64,000 nucleotides of DNA from Arthrobacter sp. 31Y (lineage in GTDB: Bacteria > Actinomycetota > Actinomycetes > Actinomycetales > Micrococcaceae), in NCBI RefSeq assembly GCF_000526335.1, contig NZ_JAFW01000001.1:1922001-1986000 (forward strand), read 5' to 3'. Below the pieces are notes generated by a model. That model worked only from the letters and a program-made list of their open reading frames with translations, had not been told where the DNA came from and did no database searches. Positions 34,604 through 51,722 of this stretch are shown one piece after another. Positions within the stretch are counted from its first letter, which is position 1, and every line of letters begins with the position of its first letter. Both the position numbers and the translations under genes were made by a program.

Positions 34604-34832
34604 TTACGTCCTCCTGGACTCATACGTTTTTGAGCTTTCAAGCGGAATGCGAGCAAGCCACTGTTCGAAAACTTACCAGCTTGGGCTGGCATGGCCAGCA
34701 AATTCCGCGTGTTTCCGCGCCTTTTTGACCAAAATCACCGGATTTTCGGGCTTTTTAGGAGTGCTTTACGCCCTTGGCGTACCCTACGGCGTTGGCGTTG
34801 GGCACAAGCGGGCACTCCGCTGGCCGCCACAA

Positions 34833-35396
34833 CTAGAACAAAATGCGTTGAAACAACACGTGGTCCTGCCACTCCCCGGCTATCTGGAGATAGGACGGCG
34901 CTAGCCCTATCCGCTCGAATCCGGACCGTTTCAAGACGGCTTGGGAGGCTGCGTTGTGGGCCAGCGTAGCGGCCTGAATCCGATGAAGGCCGAGCTCCTT
35001 GGTGGCAATACTCGCGACGGCAGCTACCGCACCGGACGCTATGCCCTTGCCGGTGTATCCCTCATCCACCCAGTAGCCGAGGTTGGCGTTCAAGAAGGGG
35101 CCACGAACGATTCCGGAGAGCGTGAACATCCCCATGATTCCCTGTGCCGTGGTCAAAACCCAAGGCACCTCCGTGCCTTGTTCATAGAGATTCAGCTTGC
35201 CCTTTGTTACAGCCGCCTGACCCGCCGTACTGAAGAAGTCGTCAGCCCGGGCTGGTTCCCACGGTGCCAGGTGCGCACGGTTCCGCCGGTAAGCAGCGGC
35301 CAGGCCGGACGCGTCTGAAATTTCGAGCGGCCGCAGGATGAACGGAGCGGCGTCTCCGCCCGCTGATGCAATGTCCAGGTTTCGCGTGAGAATCAT
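34833..35396 (-). CDS. RimJ/RimL-type GNAT N-acetyltransferase
   Basis: A 187-residue acetyltransferase. FILRPLEISDASGLAAAYRR (about 20-39) and LGYWVDEGYTGKGIASGAV (about 106-124), with the acetyl-CoA loop GYTGKGIASG, then HRIQAATLAHNAASQAVLKR (about 139-158), place it in the RimJ/RimL group that acetylates ribosomal protein or small-molecule amines. It is divergent from the patatin leader region; the ATG (35396) has only a weak site. The roughly 230 bp downstream, up to the HU gene, contain nothing recognisable. Confidence 0.87.
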   Translation of the reverse strand: MILTRNLDIASAGGDAAPFILRPLEISDASGLAAAYRRNRAHLAPWEPARADDFFSTAGQAAVTKGKLNLYEQGTEVPWVLTTAQGIMGMFTLSGIVRGPFLNANLGYWVDEGYTGKGIASGAVAAVASIATKELGLHRIQAATLAHNAASQAVLKRSGFERIGLAPSYLQIAGEWQDHVLFQRILF

Positions 35397-35428
35397 TCCT
35401 GGACTCTACCGGCGGGCACCCGTGGCGA

Positions 35429-35457
35429 TTGCGCACCATTCAGCAGAGTGATAGTTT
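35429..35457 (+). promoter_or_regulatory. Promoter of the patatin leader transcript
   Basis: TTGCGC (35429-35434), 17 bp, TAGTTT (35452-35457). Transcription would begin at about 35464, exactly where the structured leader's first stem starts. Confidence 0.6.
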
Positions 35458-35463
35458 TCCGGT

Positions 35464-35596
35464 GATCGTGATTTTCGACAGGAGGTGAGTCCCATGAACG
35501 CAGTATCCATAGTGGGCGCTCCCCTGTCCACGATCCCGCGACTGAGTTAGTCGCTGTTGGGAGCGCCGGACAGGCAATTCGCGAAAGGCGACTCCC
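35464..35596 (+). promoter_or_regulatory. Structured leader RNA upstream of the patatin-like gene
   Basis: About 130 nt with several pairings that cannot all form at once. P1: GATCGTG (35464-35470) with CACGATC (35529-35535), continued by GACAGG (35477-35482) with CCTGTC (35523-35528), which would hide the leader ORF's ribosome-binding site. P2: GGCGCTCCC (35515-35523) with GGGAGCGCC (35559-35567). P3: CCTGTCC (35523-35529) with GGACAGG (35568-35574), which crosses P2 as a pseudoknot and competes with P1. P4: GCGACT (35538-35543) with AGTCGC (35549-35554); a second GCGACT lies at 35588-35593, next to the patatin start. Seen by inspection; no energy calculation was possible. Confidence 0.6.
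35494..35550 (+). CDS. 18-residue leader peptide ORF
   Basis: ATG at 35494 follows a near-ideal ribosome-binding site (AGGAGGTGAG) and the frame runs 18 codons (MNAVSIVGAPLSTIPRLS) to TAG at 35548-35550. The stop lies in the 3' arm of the small P4 hairpin and the ORF covers one arm each of P1, P2 and P3, so ribosome position would decide which pairings form. There is no codon run of a single amino acid as in amino-acid attenuators. The peptide itself need not have a function. Confidence 0.55.
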   Translation: MNAVSIVGAPLSTIPRLS

Positions 35597-36622
35597 ATGA
35601 ACACAACTCCTTCTTCTTTACACTTCACAGCGCCCTCTGACAGGCCCGGTTCCGATCAGCAGGTATCTCAGCAGCCCCACCCGACACTTGACGCGTCACA
35701 AAGAGTCCCCGCTGGCGAGCGGGCGCTGGTCCTCGGTGGGGGCGGGTCCACGGGCAACGCGTGGCTGATCGGCGTTATCGCTGGACTCTTCGACGCCGGG
35801 TTGGACGTAACCGCTGCGGACCTCACCGTTGGCACGTCGGCCGGTTCGACGGCGGCAGCTCAGTTGGTGGGGGAAACTCCCGTGGGGCTCTTTGATGCCG
35901 TCCTTGCCGCGGCGCCGCGGAAACCCGCAGTGATGGTTGGCACCGATTCCGCCCCAACCGTTGCTGCCAAACCGGCCAGCGAGCACAACGGAGCCGGGGC
36001 TGCGACCGACCATATGGAACGAACCGGCAAAATCCTGGAGGACTCCACGGACATGGCCGATATGCGACGCCGCATGGGTGCCGCTGCTTTGGACATGGCC
36101 TCAGCAATGGAGGGCTCCAGTGCTCGCTGGCGGGCCACCGTCGCAGCCCGGCTGTCCCATCAGGAATGGCCGGAACGACTGGTGCTACTCACCGCGGTTG
36201 ATGCCCGCACCGGTGAACCGGTAGTGTTCGACCGCCATAGCGGTGTGGACTTGGTTGACGCTGTGGCTGCCAGCTGTGCCAGTGGCTTCGCATACGCGGT
36301 AGGCAGCCATCACTATATCGACGGCGGCTACCGGGCAAACGCCGATAATGCCGACCTCGCGGCCGGGTACAGCCGTGTACTGGTGCTGTCACCCTTTGGC
36401 GGTAGGACACGGACTCCCCTGGCATGGGGCATGCACTTATCGGCACAAGTAGACGAACTACGCCGCAGCGGCAGCCGGGTTGAAACGGTCTTCCCGAGCA
36501 GCGAGGCTGAGCACCTGTTCGGCGTGAACGCGATGGACCTGTCGCTACGGCCGGCAGCTGCCCGGGCCGGCTTCGATCAGGGCAAAGCCTTGGCTGGTCC
36601 GCTCAGCGCATTCTGGCGCTAA
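35597..36622 (+). CDS. Patatin-like phospholipase family protein
   Basis: A 341-residue acyl hydrolase of the patatin fold. The oxyanion loop is GGGGSTGNAW (about residues 48-57), the nucleophile serine is in GTSAG (about 83-87), and the catalytic aspartate is in DGGYRANADNADL (about 240-252), completing the Ser-Asp dyad. The first 40 residues are hydrophilic without a signal peptide, so it is probably cytoplasmic or translocated by another route. ATG at 35597 is preceded by GAAAGG. It is expressed behind the structured leader. It ends 120 bp before the terminator of the first rRNA operon, which faces it. Natural substrate unknown. Confidence 0.9.
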   Translation: MNTTPSSLHFTAPSDRPGSDQQVSQQPHPTLDASQRVPAGERALVLGGGGSTGNAWLIGVIAGLFDAGLDVTAADLTVGTSAGSTAAAQLVGETPVGLFDAVLAAAPRKPAVMVGTDSAPTVAAKPASEHNGAGAATDHMERTGKILEDSTDMADMRRRMGAAALDMASAMEGSSARWRATVAARLSHQEWPERLVLLTAVDARTGEPVVFDRHSGVDLVDAVAASCASGFAYAVGSHHYIDGGYRANADNADLAAGYSRVLVLSPFGGRTRTPLAWGMHLSAQVDELRRSGSRVETVFPSSEAEHLFGVNAMDLSLRPAAARAGFDQGKALAGPLSAFWR

Positions 36623-36742
36623 CCCGTCGCCATGTCAGCCGCGACTGGAGGCCTTACAACCGCCAGTCGCGGCTGCTTGTAGATGCTTGAGGTCTTTATA
36701 GGTGGCATTCTGCCTGTGTGTGTTTTGGTTGTTAAATGCGGG

Positions 36743-36768
36743 GAGCCCCGACCGTGTGGTCGGGGCTC
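36743..36768 (-). terminator. Terminator of rRNA operon A
   Basis: GAGCCCCGACC (36743-36753) pairs with GGTCGGGGCTC (36758-36768), 15 nt beyond the 5S end. The counterpart of operon B is at 44163. Confidence 0.85.
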
Positions 36769-36782
36769 TCCGTGAATGGTTG

Positions 36783-36899
36783 TCCGGCGGTGTCCTACTC
36801 TCCCACACCCTCCCGGGTGCAGTACCATCGGCGCTGTGGGTCTTAGCTTCCGGGTTCGGAATGGGACCGGGCGTTTCCCCCACGCTATGACCGCCGTAA
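36783..36899 (-). rRNA. rrf: 5S rRNA, operon A
   Basis: On the minus strand it reads TTACGGCGGTCATAGCG at the 5' end, includes CCCGGTCCCATTCCGAACC and ends AGGACACCGCCGG, which pairs with the 5' end. About 117 nt, typical of actinobacterial 5S. Identical to the copy at 44203. Confidence 0.95.
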
Positions 36900-37010
36900 C
36901 TCTGTTACCCGTCCCCGTACGGTTTTTGGCCGTGGGGTGGGAAATCTTTGGGTTACAACTGTGGTGCTTGGTTGTTATTTTGTTGTGTTGGTTCCTGGAA
37001 CAAGGGATTT

Positions 37011-37038
37011 GTTGTTCGGGAACCACATAGTGGACGCG
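37011..37038 (-). other. 3' arm of the 23S processing stem, operon A
   Basis: On the minus strand this 28-nt stretch (CGCGTCCACTATGTGG...) is almost fully complementary to 40302-40329 upstream of 23S. The two would pair to form the stalk from which 23S rRNA is cut, probably by RNase III. The 5' arm contains the boxA-like TTTGAGAACT. The same arrangement exists in operon B (44427-44454 with 47738-47765). Confidence 0.7.
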
Positions 37039-37051
37039 TGCAGTGTGTTGT

Positions 37052-42250
<5,199 letters not shown>

Positions 42251-42708
42251 AAAACAAAAATCAAACAGACACAACCACACCCACCGGAAATAACGGCGAA
42301 CACGGCTGCACAAAATTCGAAACCAGCTGAAAACCAGACCACCACACACGGGGGTGCGCGACAATCCGGCCATAATTTCAACCAATCAATAAAACAATCG
42401 GCATCAACAAACTTGGCACACTATTGAGTTCTCAAACAACAGACCCCCCAAAACATCACCCACAGCACACCACACAAAGCAGCGCACCCAACAGGGCCAT
42501 TGGAAAAGAAGAGTTATTTTTGGCCGCCTACCGAACCGTACACACCTTCCGGCTTTCCGTTTCGCACCCGGCGACTCAGAAAACAATACACGCCCCACAC
42601 CCCCAACGCAAATCCACCCCCAACCCAACCCCACACACCACCAAAACCCCACCAAACCGCCGTCGAGCCTGCAGCCTGGCGCACGGGCGAGTCTGCAATC
42701 ACGCCACC
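42251..42708 (-). promoter_or_regulatory. Leader and promoter region of rRNA operon A
   Basis: The promoter is TTGCGT (42606-42611), 17 bp, TATTGT (42583-42588), followed by TTTCTGAGTCGCCG. The same layout is found before operon B. A boxA-type TTTGAGAACTCAA lies at about 42424-42437 (minus strand), and GTGCCAAGTTTGTTGATGCC just downstream is the likely 5' arm of the 16S stalk. The region begins directly after the sigma factor gene, which is on the same strand, so read-through from that gene into the operon is possible. Confidence 0.65.
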
Positions 42709-43665
42709 TCATGTGAGGGAATCGGGCATCCCAAAGTGTCGGTGCAACCCGTCGTCGAGGAATCGCATGATCGATGCGATCTTGCGCCCGTCCTGAGAAG
42801 GCTCAATGACCAGTAGTCCCCTCGCCCGCCCTTGCAGGTAACAGACGAAAGCCGGCCTGCCGCCTGCAGTGACAGCGGCCAGCGCGTAACTACCGCCAGG
42901 CCGTCCAGCCGCACTGGCACGCAGAAAGTTTCCAACGGCCTCACGCTCTACGTAGCATTCACTGGCCGGGGGCATAGCCAGCCAGCACTGATCGGTAAGG
43001 AGTTCCAAGACTGCATCGACGTCGTCTCGAGAGAAGGCGTCCGCAAACTTACGGGCCAGATCGCGGTGGCCTTCTCCCCTATCGACTGGCACAGGAGCAG
43101 GCCGAGCAGAGCGGGCGCGCTGCAGGAGACCCTTAGCTGCTGTCGGACCGATTGAAAGCATCTCCGCGGCTTCGCCAACGCCGAAGCCCAGCACATCGCA
43201 GAGCATCAACACCGCAGCTTGGCGCGGTGGCATTCGCTGAAGGGCCATCACAACGGCGAGCTCGATACTTTCGCGGGCAACCACCTGCGTTGCAGGATCA
43301 AGCTGGTTAACCAAGGCGTCGGGGTAAGGCTGCAACTGCGGTTGGTCGAACCGATCAGACGGGGCCGGCGGCTCGAAGGGCGCCAAGAGTGCGGGGCGAG
43401 GACGGCGGCCTCGATCCCTTCGTGCATTAAGGGAACGGGTAGTTGCAATCCGGTAGAGCCAGGTCCGCAAAGATGATCGGCCGGCAAATCCGGGCAAGCC
43501 CTCCCAGGCGGCGAGCAGGACGTCCTGCATTACATCGTCAGCATCATCAACGGAGCCTGTGATCCGGTAACAGTGCAGATGAAGTTCCCGGTGCAAGGGC
43601 GCAACCAGCGCGGCGAAGGCTTCCTTATCGCCGGACCGGGCTGCATCCAACTCCGCTGATGTCAC
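42709..43665 (-). CDS. ECF-type RNA polymerase sigma factor with SnoaL-like C-terminal domain
   Basis: About 318 residues. Sigma region 2 is seen in HCYRITGSVDDADDVMQDVL (about residues 30-49) and FAGRSSLRTWLYRIATTRSL; region 4 in MPPRQAAVLMLCDVLGFGVG and EAAEMLSIGPTAAKGLLQRA. From about 195 onward a SnoaL/NTF2-like domain follows (FADAFSRDDVDAVLELLTDQ), as in the SigG/SigJ-like and ECF41-like groups, where it controls activity in place of an anti-sigma factor. The GTG at 43665 is preferred; an ATG at 43767 would overlap the divergent gene. It lies alone with a SnoaL-like gene between two rRNA operons. Confidence 0.87.
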   Translation of the reverse strand: MTSAELDAARSGDKEAFAALVAPLHRELHLHCYRITGSVDDADDVMQDVLLAAWEGLPGFAGRSSLRTWLYRIATTRSLNARRDRGRRPRPALLAPFEPPAPSDRFDQPQLQPYPDALVNQLDPATQVVARESIELAVVMALQRMPPRQAAVLMLCDVLGFGVGEAAEMLSIGPTAAKGLLQRARSARPAPVPVDRGEGHRDLARKFADAFSRDDVDAVLELLTDQCWLAMPPASECYVEREAVGNFLRASAAGRPGGSYALAAVTAGGRPAFVCYLQGRARGLLVIEPSQDGRKIASIMRFLDDGLHRHFGMPDSLT

Positions 43666-43759
43666 GAGTTCAATCTTGGCACGTACCCAATCCCGCGTTC
43701 CGATTTGGCCGCTTGCGGTGTCTAAACAGAAGTAACCCTCTACGAAAGGAAACAGCACC

Positions 43760-44137
43760 ATGTCCAACTCTCAAGCTGCAGCCGTAAAGATCGCAGCGGC
43801 ATACCACCAGGCCTGGACTACCGGCACCCTGGACGCGGCAGCCAGCCACTTAGCCGAGGATGTCATTTGCTACGCACCTTCAGGCGTCATCGAAGGGAAA
43901 GCGGCGGTCCGGGCGTTCATGGAGCCCTTCGCCGCTTCGCTCACCCAATCCACGCTCCTTGCCGTCTTCGGCACGGACGAAGAAGCACCGCTCATGTACA
44001 ACACAGCCAATCGCGCAGTGCCGAGCGCTCCTGGCGCCGAACTCTATCGCATCCAGAACGATCTGATTGTTGAGATTCGCATCATCTTCGATCGCCTGCC
44101 CTTTGCATTGGCACGCGGCGACGTCATCGAGGTGTGA
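43760..44137 (+). CDS. SnoaL-like/NTF2-fold small protein
   Basis: A 125-residue single-domain NTF2-like protein: helical start (AAAVKIAAAYHQAWTTG), HLAEDVICYAPSGVIEGKAAVRAFM (about 31-55), then four beta strands ending FDRLPFALARGDVIEV. Such proteins act as small enzymes or ligand-binding modules. ATG at 43760 follows AAAGGA. It is divergent from the sigma factor gene with a 94-bp gap, so the sigma factor probably controls it; the fold is the same as that sigma factor's own C-terminal domain. It converges on the terminator of rRNA operon B. Confidence 0.85.
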   Translation: MSNSQAAAVKIAAAYHQAWTTGTLDAAASHLAEDVICYAPSGVIEGKAAVRAFMEPFAASLTQSTLLAVFGTDEEAPLMYNTANRAVPSAPGAELYRIQNDLIVEIRIIFDRLPFALARGDVIEV

Positions 44138-44162
44138 CTGCGGTGTTTGGTTGTTAAAGACG

Positions 44163-44191
44163 AAGAGCCCCAGCCAGTGGCTGGGGCTCTT
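44163..44191. terminator. Terminator of rRNA operon B and of the SnoaL-like gene
   Basis: AAGAGCCCCAGCC (44163-44175) pairs with GGCTGGGGCTCTT (44179-44191), a 13-bp perfect stem with a 3-nt loop. It stands between convergent units and ends in T-rich sequence in the plus direction, so it can serve both. Confidence 0.85.
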
Positions 44192-44202
44192 CTCAATTTA
44201 TG

Positions 44203-44319
44203 TCCGGCGGTGTCCTACTCTCCCACACCCTCCCGGGTGCAGTACCATCGGCGCTGTGGGTCTTAGCTTCCGGGTTCGGAATGGGACCGGGCGTTTCCCC
44301 CACGCTATGACCGCCGTAA
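44203..44319 (-). rRNA. rrf: 5S rRNA, operon B
   Basis: Same sequence as the copy at 36783, displaced by 7,420 bp. The spacer to 23S differs slightly from operon A (for example TTTGTGGGCC against TTTTTGGCC near 44343). Confidence 0.95.
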
Positions 44320-44467
44320 CTCTGTTACCCGTCCCCGTACGGTTTGTGGGCCGTGGGGTGGGAAGACTTTGGGTTACAACTGTGGTGTTGTTATTTTGTT
44401 GTGTTGGTTCCTGGAACAAGGGATTTGTTGTTCGGGAACCACATAGTGGACGCGTGCAGTGTGTTGT

Positions 44468-49686
<5,219 letters not shown>

Positions 49687-49941
49687 AGTAAAACAAAATC
49701 AAACAGACACAACCACACCCACCGGAAATAACGGCGAACACGGCTGCACAAAATTCGAAACCAGCTGAAAACCAGACCACCACACACGGGGGTGCGCGAC
49801 AGTACTGGCCATAATTTCAACCAATCAATAAAACAATCGGCATCAACAAACTTGGCACACTATTGAGTTCTCAAACAACAGACACACCCGGCACCACCAA
49901 ACCCCCACAAAGGGACAGGATCGCTCCGGAGCAACTTTTCA

Positions 49942-49970
49942 AACTTACCCGATCAATCAGATCTTCGCAA
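49942..49970 (-). promoter_or_regulatory. Proximal promoter of rRNA operon B (P2)
   Basis: TTGCGA (49965-49970), 17 bp, TAAGTT (49942-49947) on the minus strand, about 255 nt before 16S. No equivalent was found in operon A. Confidence 0.5.
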
Positions 49971-50117
49971 ATCAACGTTTCCGCGATTTTCGATCCAATC
50001 TTCAGCCCCACCCTGCGGTGGCACGCTCAAAAGCGAGCCTTTTTCCAGGCTGTTATCAAGGGGGTCGGCCTCCGCGGTTCTCAGCTCCAGGCTGTCTCAC
50101 TCGCGGCGACTCAGAAG

Positions 50118-50146
50118 ACATTACACGTCCGCCGCCCCCGGCACAA
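50118..50146 (-). promoter_or_regulatory. Distal promoter of rRNA operon B (P1), shared with operon A
   Basis: TTGTGC (50141-50146), 17 bp, TAATGT (50118-50123), then CTTCTGAGTCGCCG. The flanks GGATTTG and TTCTGAGTCGCCG match the operon A promoter, although most of the sequence between it and the boxA differs. This conservation is the evidence. Confidence 0.65.
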
Positions 50147-50354
50147 ATCCACACCAACACCATCCAAAACCCCGCAAACACAGGCCAAAAGGCCTCACAG
50201 TGCGGTCGAATCGCCTTCAGTCGAACGAAATCAAACAAGGTGAAGCCCATCACACCCTGATCGTGAGCGGAAACCCGACGGAATCCGAGAGGGCGTCCGC
50301 CCAAACACTGCGGGTGACTGCCGCCGTCGGCCGGCGCGTGATGGCGTTGCCGCT

Positions 50355-50520
50355 GACGGTGAGTGAGCGATGAGCCCAAACCCGAGGGACATGAGAGAGC
50401 GTCCGGCTCAAACCCGAGGGAAGTGAGAGAGCGTCGGAAGGGGGTGGCGGGGTTATCCGGAAGCGCGCGTCGAAGGTGCCCCACAGCGACCGAGCGCACC
50501 GAGGATGACGGCCGCCCCAG
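50355..50520. repeat. 32-bp-period repeat with conserved flank, copy 1
   Basis: Units at 50382-50413 (32 bp) and 50414-50437 share CCGAGGGA and GAGAGAGCGT; a decayed unit precedes at about 50358-50381. A flank to about 50517 (GGTGGCGGGG, GCGCGTCGAAG, CCGAGGATGACGGCCGCC) resembles the flank of the copy at 57811. The 350 bp between the rRNA promoter and the rpsN terminator hold nothing else recognisable. Confidence 0.65.
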
Positions 50521-50567
50521 CCGCCAGTAAGCCCAGGCGCCCCACCCACGCGCACGATTAAACGCAA

Positions 50568-50602
50568 AAAGGGCCGGCAACCATAACGGTTGCCGACCCT
50601 TT
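50568..50602 (-). terminator. Terminator of the rpmB-rpmG-rpsN operon
   Basis: AAAGGGCCGGCAACC (50568-50582) pairs with GGTTGCCGACCCTTT (50588-50602) with one mismatch, 14 nt past the rpsN stop. Confidence 0.8.
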
Positions 50603-50615
50603 CAGAGCTTCGTGA

Positions 50616-50921
50616 TTACCAGGAAGACTTGGTGATGCCCGGGAGCTCACCGCGGTGAGCCATGTCGCGGAAGCGAACACGGGAGATACCGAACTTCTGG
50701 AGCGTGCCACGGGGACGGCCGTCGATCTGGTCGCGGTTACGCAGACGGATCGGGGAGGCGTTGCGGGGCAGCTTCTGCAGGCCGAGGCGTGCAGCTTCGC
50801 GTGCTTCGTCAGTCGCGTTGGGGTCAACCAGGGTCTTCTTCAGTTCGAGACGCTTGGCAGCGTAACGCTCAACAATGACCTTGCGCTGCTCGTTGCGAGC
50901 AATCTTTGACTTCTTTGCCAT
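50616..50921 (-). CDS. rpsN: 30S ribosomal protein S14, zinc-independent form
   Basis: A 101-residue S14 of the long form, starting [20 protein letters not shown] and ending with [20 protein letters not shown] and [11 protein letters not shown]. It has no cysteine, so it lacks the zinc ribbon of short S14. It binds 16S rRNA in the head of the small subunit. It is the last gene of the L28-L33-S14 unit, with 4 nt between the L33 stop and its ATG. Confidence 0.96.
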   Translation of the reverse strand: MAKKSKIARNEQRKVIVERYAAKRLELKKTLVDPNATDEAREAARLGLQKLPRNASPIRLRNRDQIDGRPRGTLQKFGISRVRFRDMAHRGELPGITKSSW

Positions 50922-50925
50922 GTGT

Positions 50926-51093
50926 TTAGCGCTCCTCTCGGAATTCGACGTGCTGGCGGATCTTGGGATCGTACTTCTTCAGGACCAGGCGGTCCGGATC
51001 GTTACGACGGTTCTTGCGGGTTACGTAGGTGTAACCGGTGCCCGCGGTGGACTTCAGCTTGATGATCGGACGTACGTCCTTGTCCTTTGCCAT
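50926..51093 (-). CDS. rpmG: 50S ribosomal protein L33, zinc-independent form
   Basis: A 55-residue protein reading [20 protein letters not shown] at the start, [20 protein letters not shown] in the middle and ending QHVEFREER. It contains no cysteine and so is the zinc-free type. Its ATG overlaps the L28 stop by one base (TAATG). Too short for most ORF length cut-offs, but the match to L33 is plain. Confidence 0.95.
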   Translation of the reverse strand: MAKDKDVRPIIKLKSTAGTGYTYVTRKNRRNDPDRLVLKKYDPKIRQHVEFREER

Positions 51094-51329
51094 TAGAGCT
51101 TTACTCCTCGTGCCAGGATGTCAGCAACGACTGAGTCGATGCCGCGTACGTCGATTGTCTTGATGCCACGGGCCGACAGGGTCAGCGTGACGTTACGGCG
51201 CAGGGACGGAACCCAGTAGCGCTTCTTCTGAATGTTCGGGTCGAACCGACGCTTGTTGCGACGGTGCGAGTGCGAAATGCTGTGTCCAAAGCCCGGCTCG
51301 GCTCCGGTCACTTGGCAGTGTGCTGCCAT
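51093..51329 (-). CDS. rpmB: 50S ribosomal protein L28, zinc-independent form
   Basis: A 78-residue L28 starting [20 protein letters not shown] and including [21 protein letters not shown] single cysteine is present, so the zinc-binding cysteine pairs are absent; the opening is close to mycobacterial RpmB2. ATG at 51329 has the site TGGAGGAG. First gene of the three-gene unit. The frame continues upstream of the ATG without any similarity. Confidence 0.95.
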   Translation of the reverse strand: MAAHCQVTGAEPGFGHSISHSHRRNKRRFDPNIQKKRYWVPSLRRNVTLTLSARGIKTIDVRGIDSVVADILARGVKL

Positions 51330-51624
51330 GACTCTCCTCCAAAGATTGAATGTAACGGCGTGCAGATGTTCCTGCGTTGCCGTGCGACAGGCAGCGTCCG
51401 CAGCCGGATCCAGACCATTTCGGTAGTTTCCGCAGCAAGTGCGGCGAAGAAGGCTGGCCTCAGGATGGTCAATGAAACACTGAATCAGGTCCTGGGATAC
51501 CGGGCGAATACAGGAATGCACGCAACTTGAGCCCCTAACTACCGGCCACCGGGACGTCAGTAAAACCGACAGTCACCACTAACCGGAGCAATTGCACACG
51601 ATCCGCACTACCTAGCGCCTAACT

Positions 51625-51654
51625 ATTCTACGGGCCAAGCCAAATTAAGACCAA
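51625..51654 (-). promoter_or_regulatory. Possible promoter of rpmB-rpmG-rpsN
   Basis: TTGGTC (51649-51654), 18 bp, TAGAAT (51625-51630) on the minus strand, about 295 nt before rpmB. No AT-rich Zur-type palindrome was seen between it and the gene. The long leader has no recognised motif. Confidence 0.4.
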
Positions 51655-51722
51655 TCAGGCATCATACGCCGCCTAAAGCTCTTTCACAGCAGAACCAAAG
51701 GATGCTTGGCGAGTCTTAGGTC

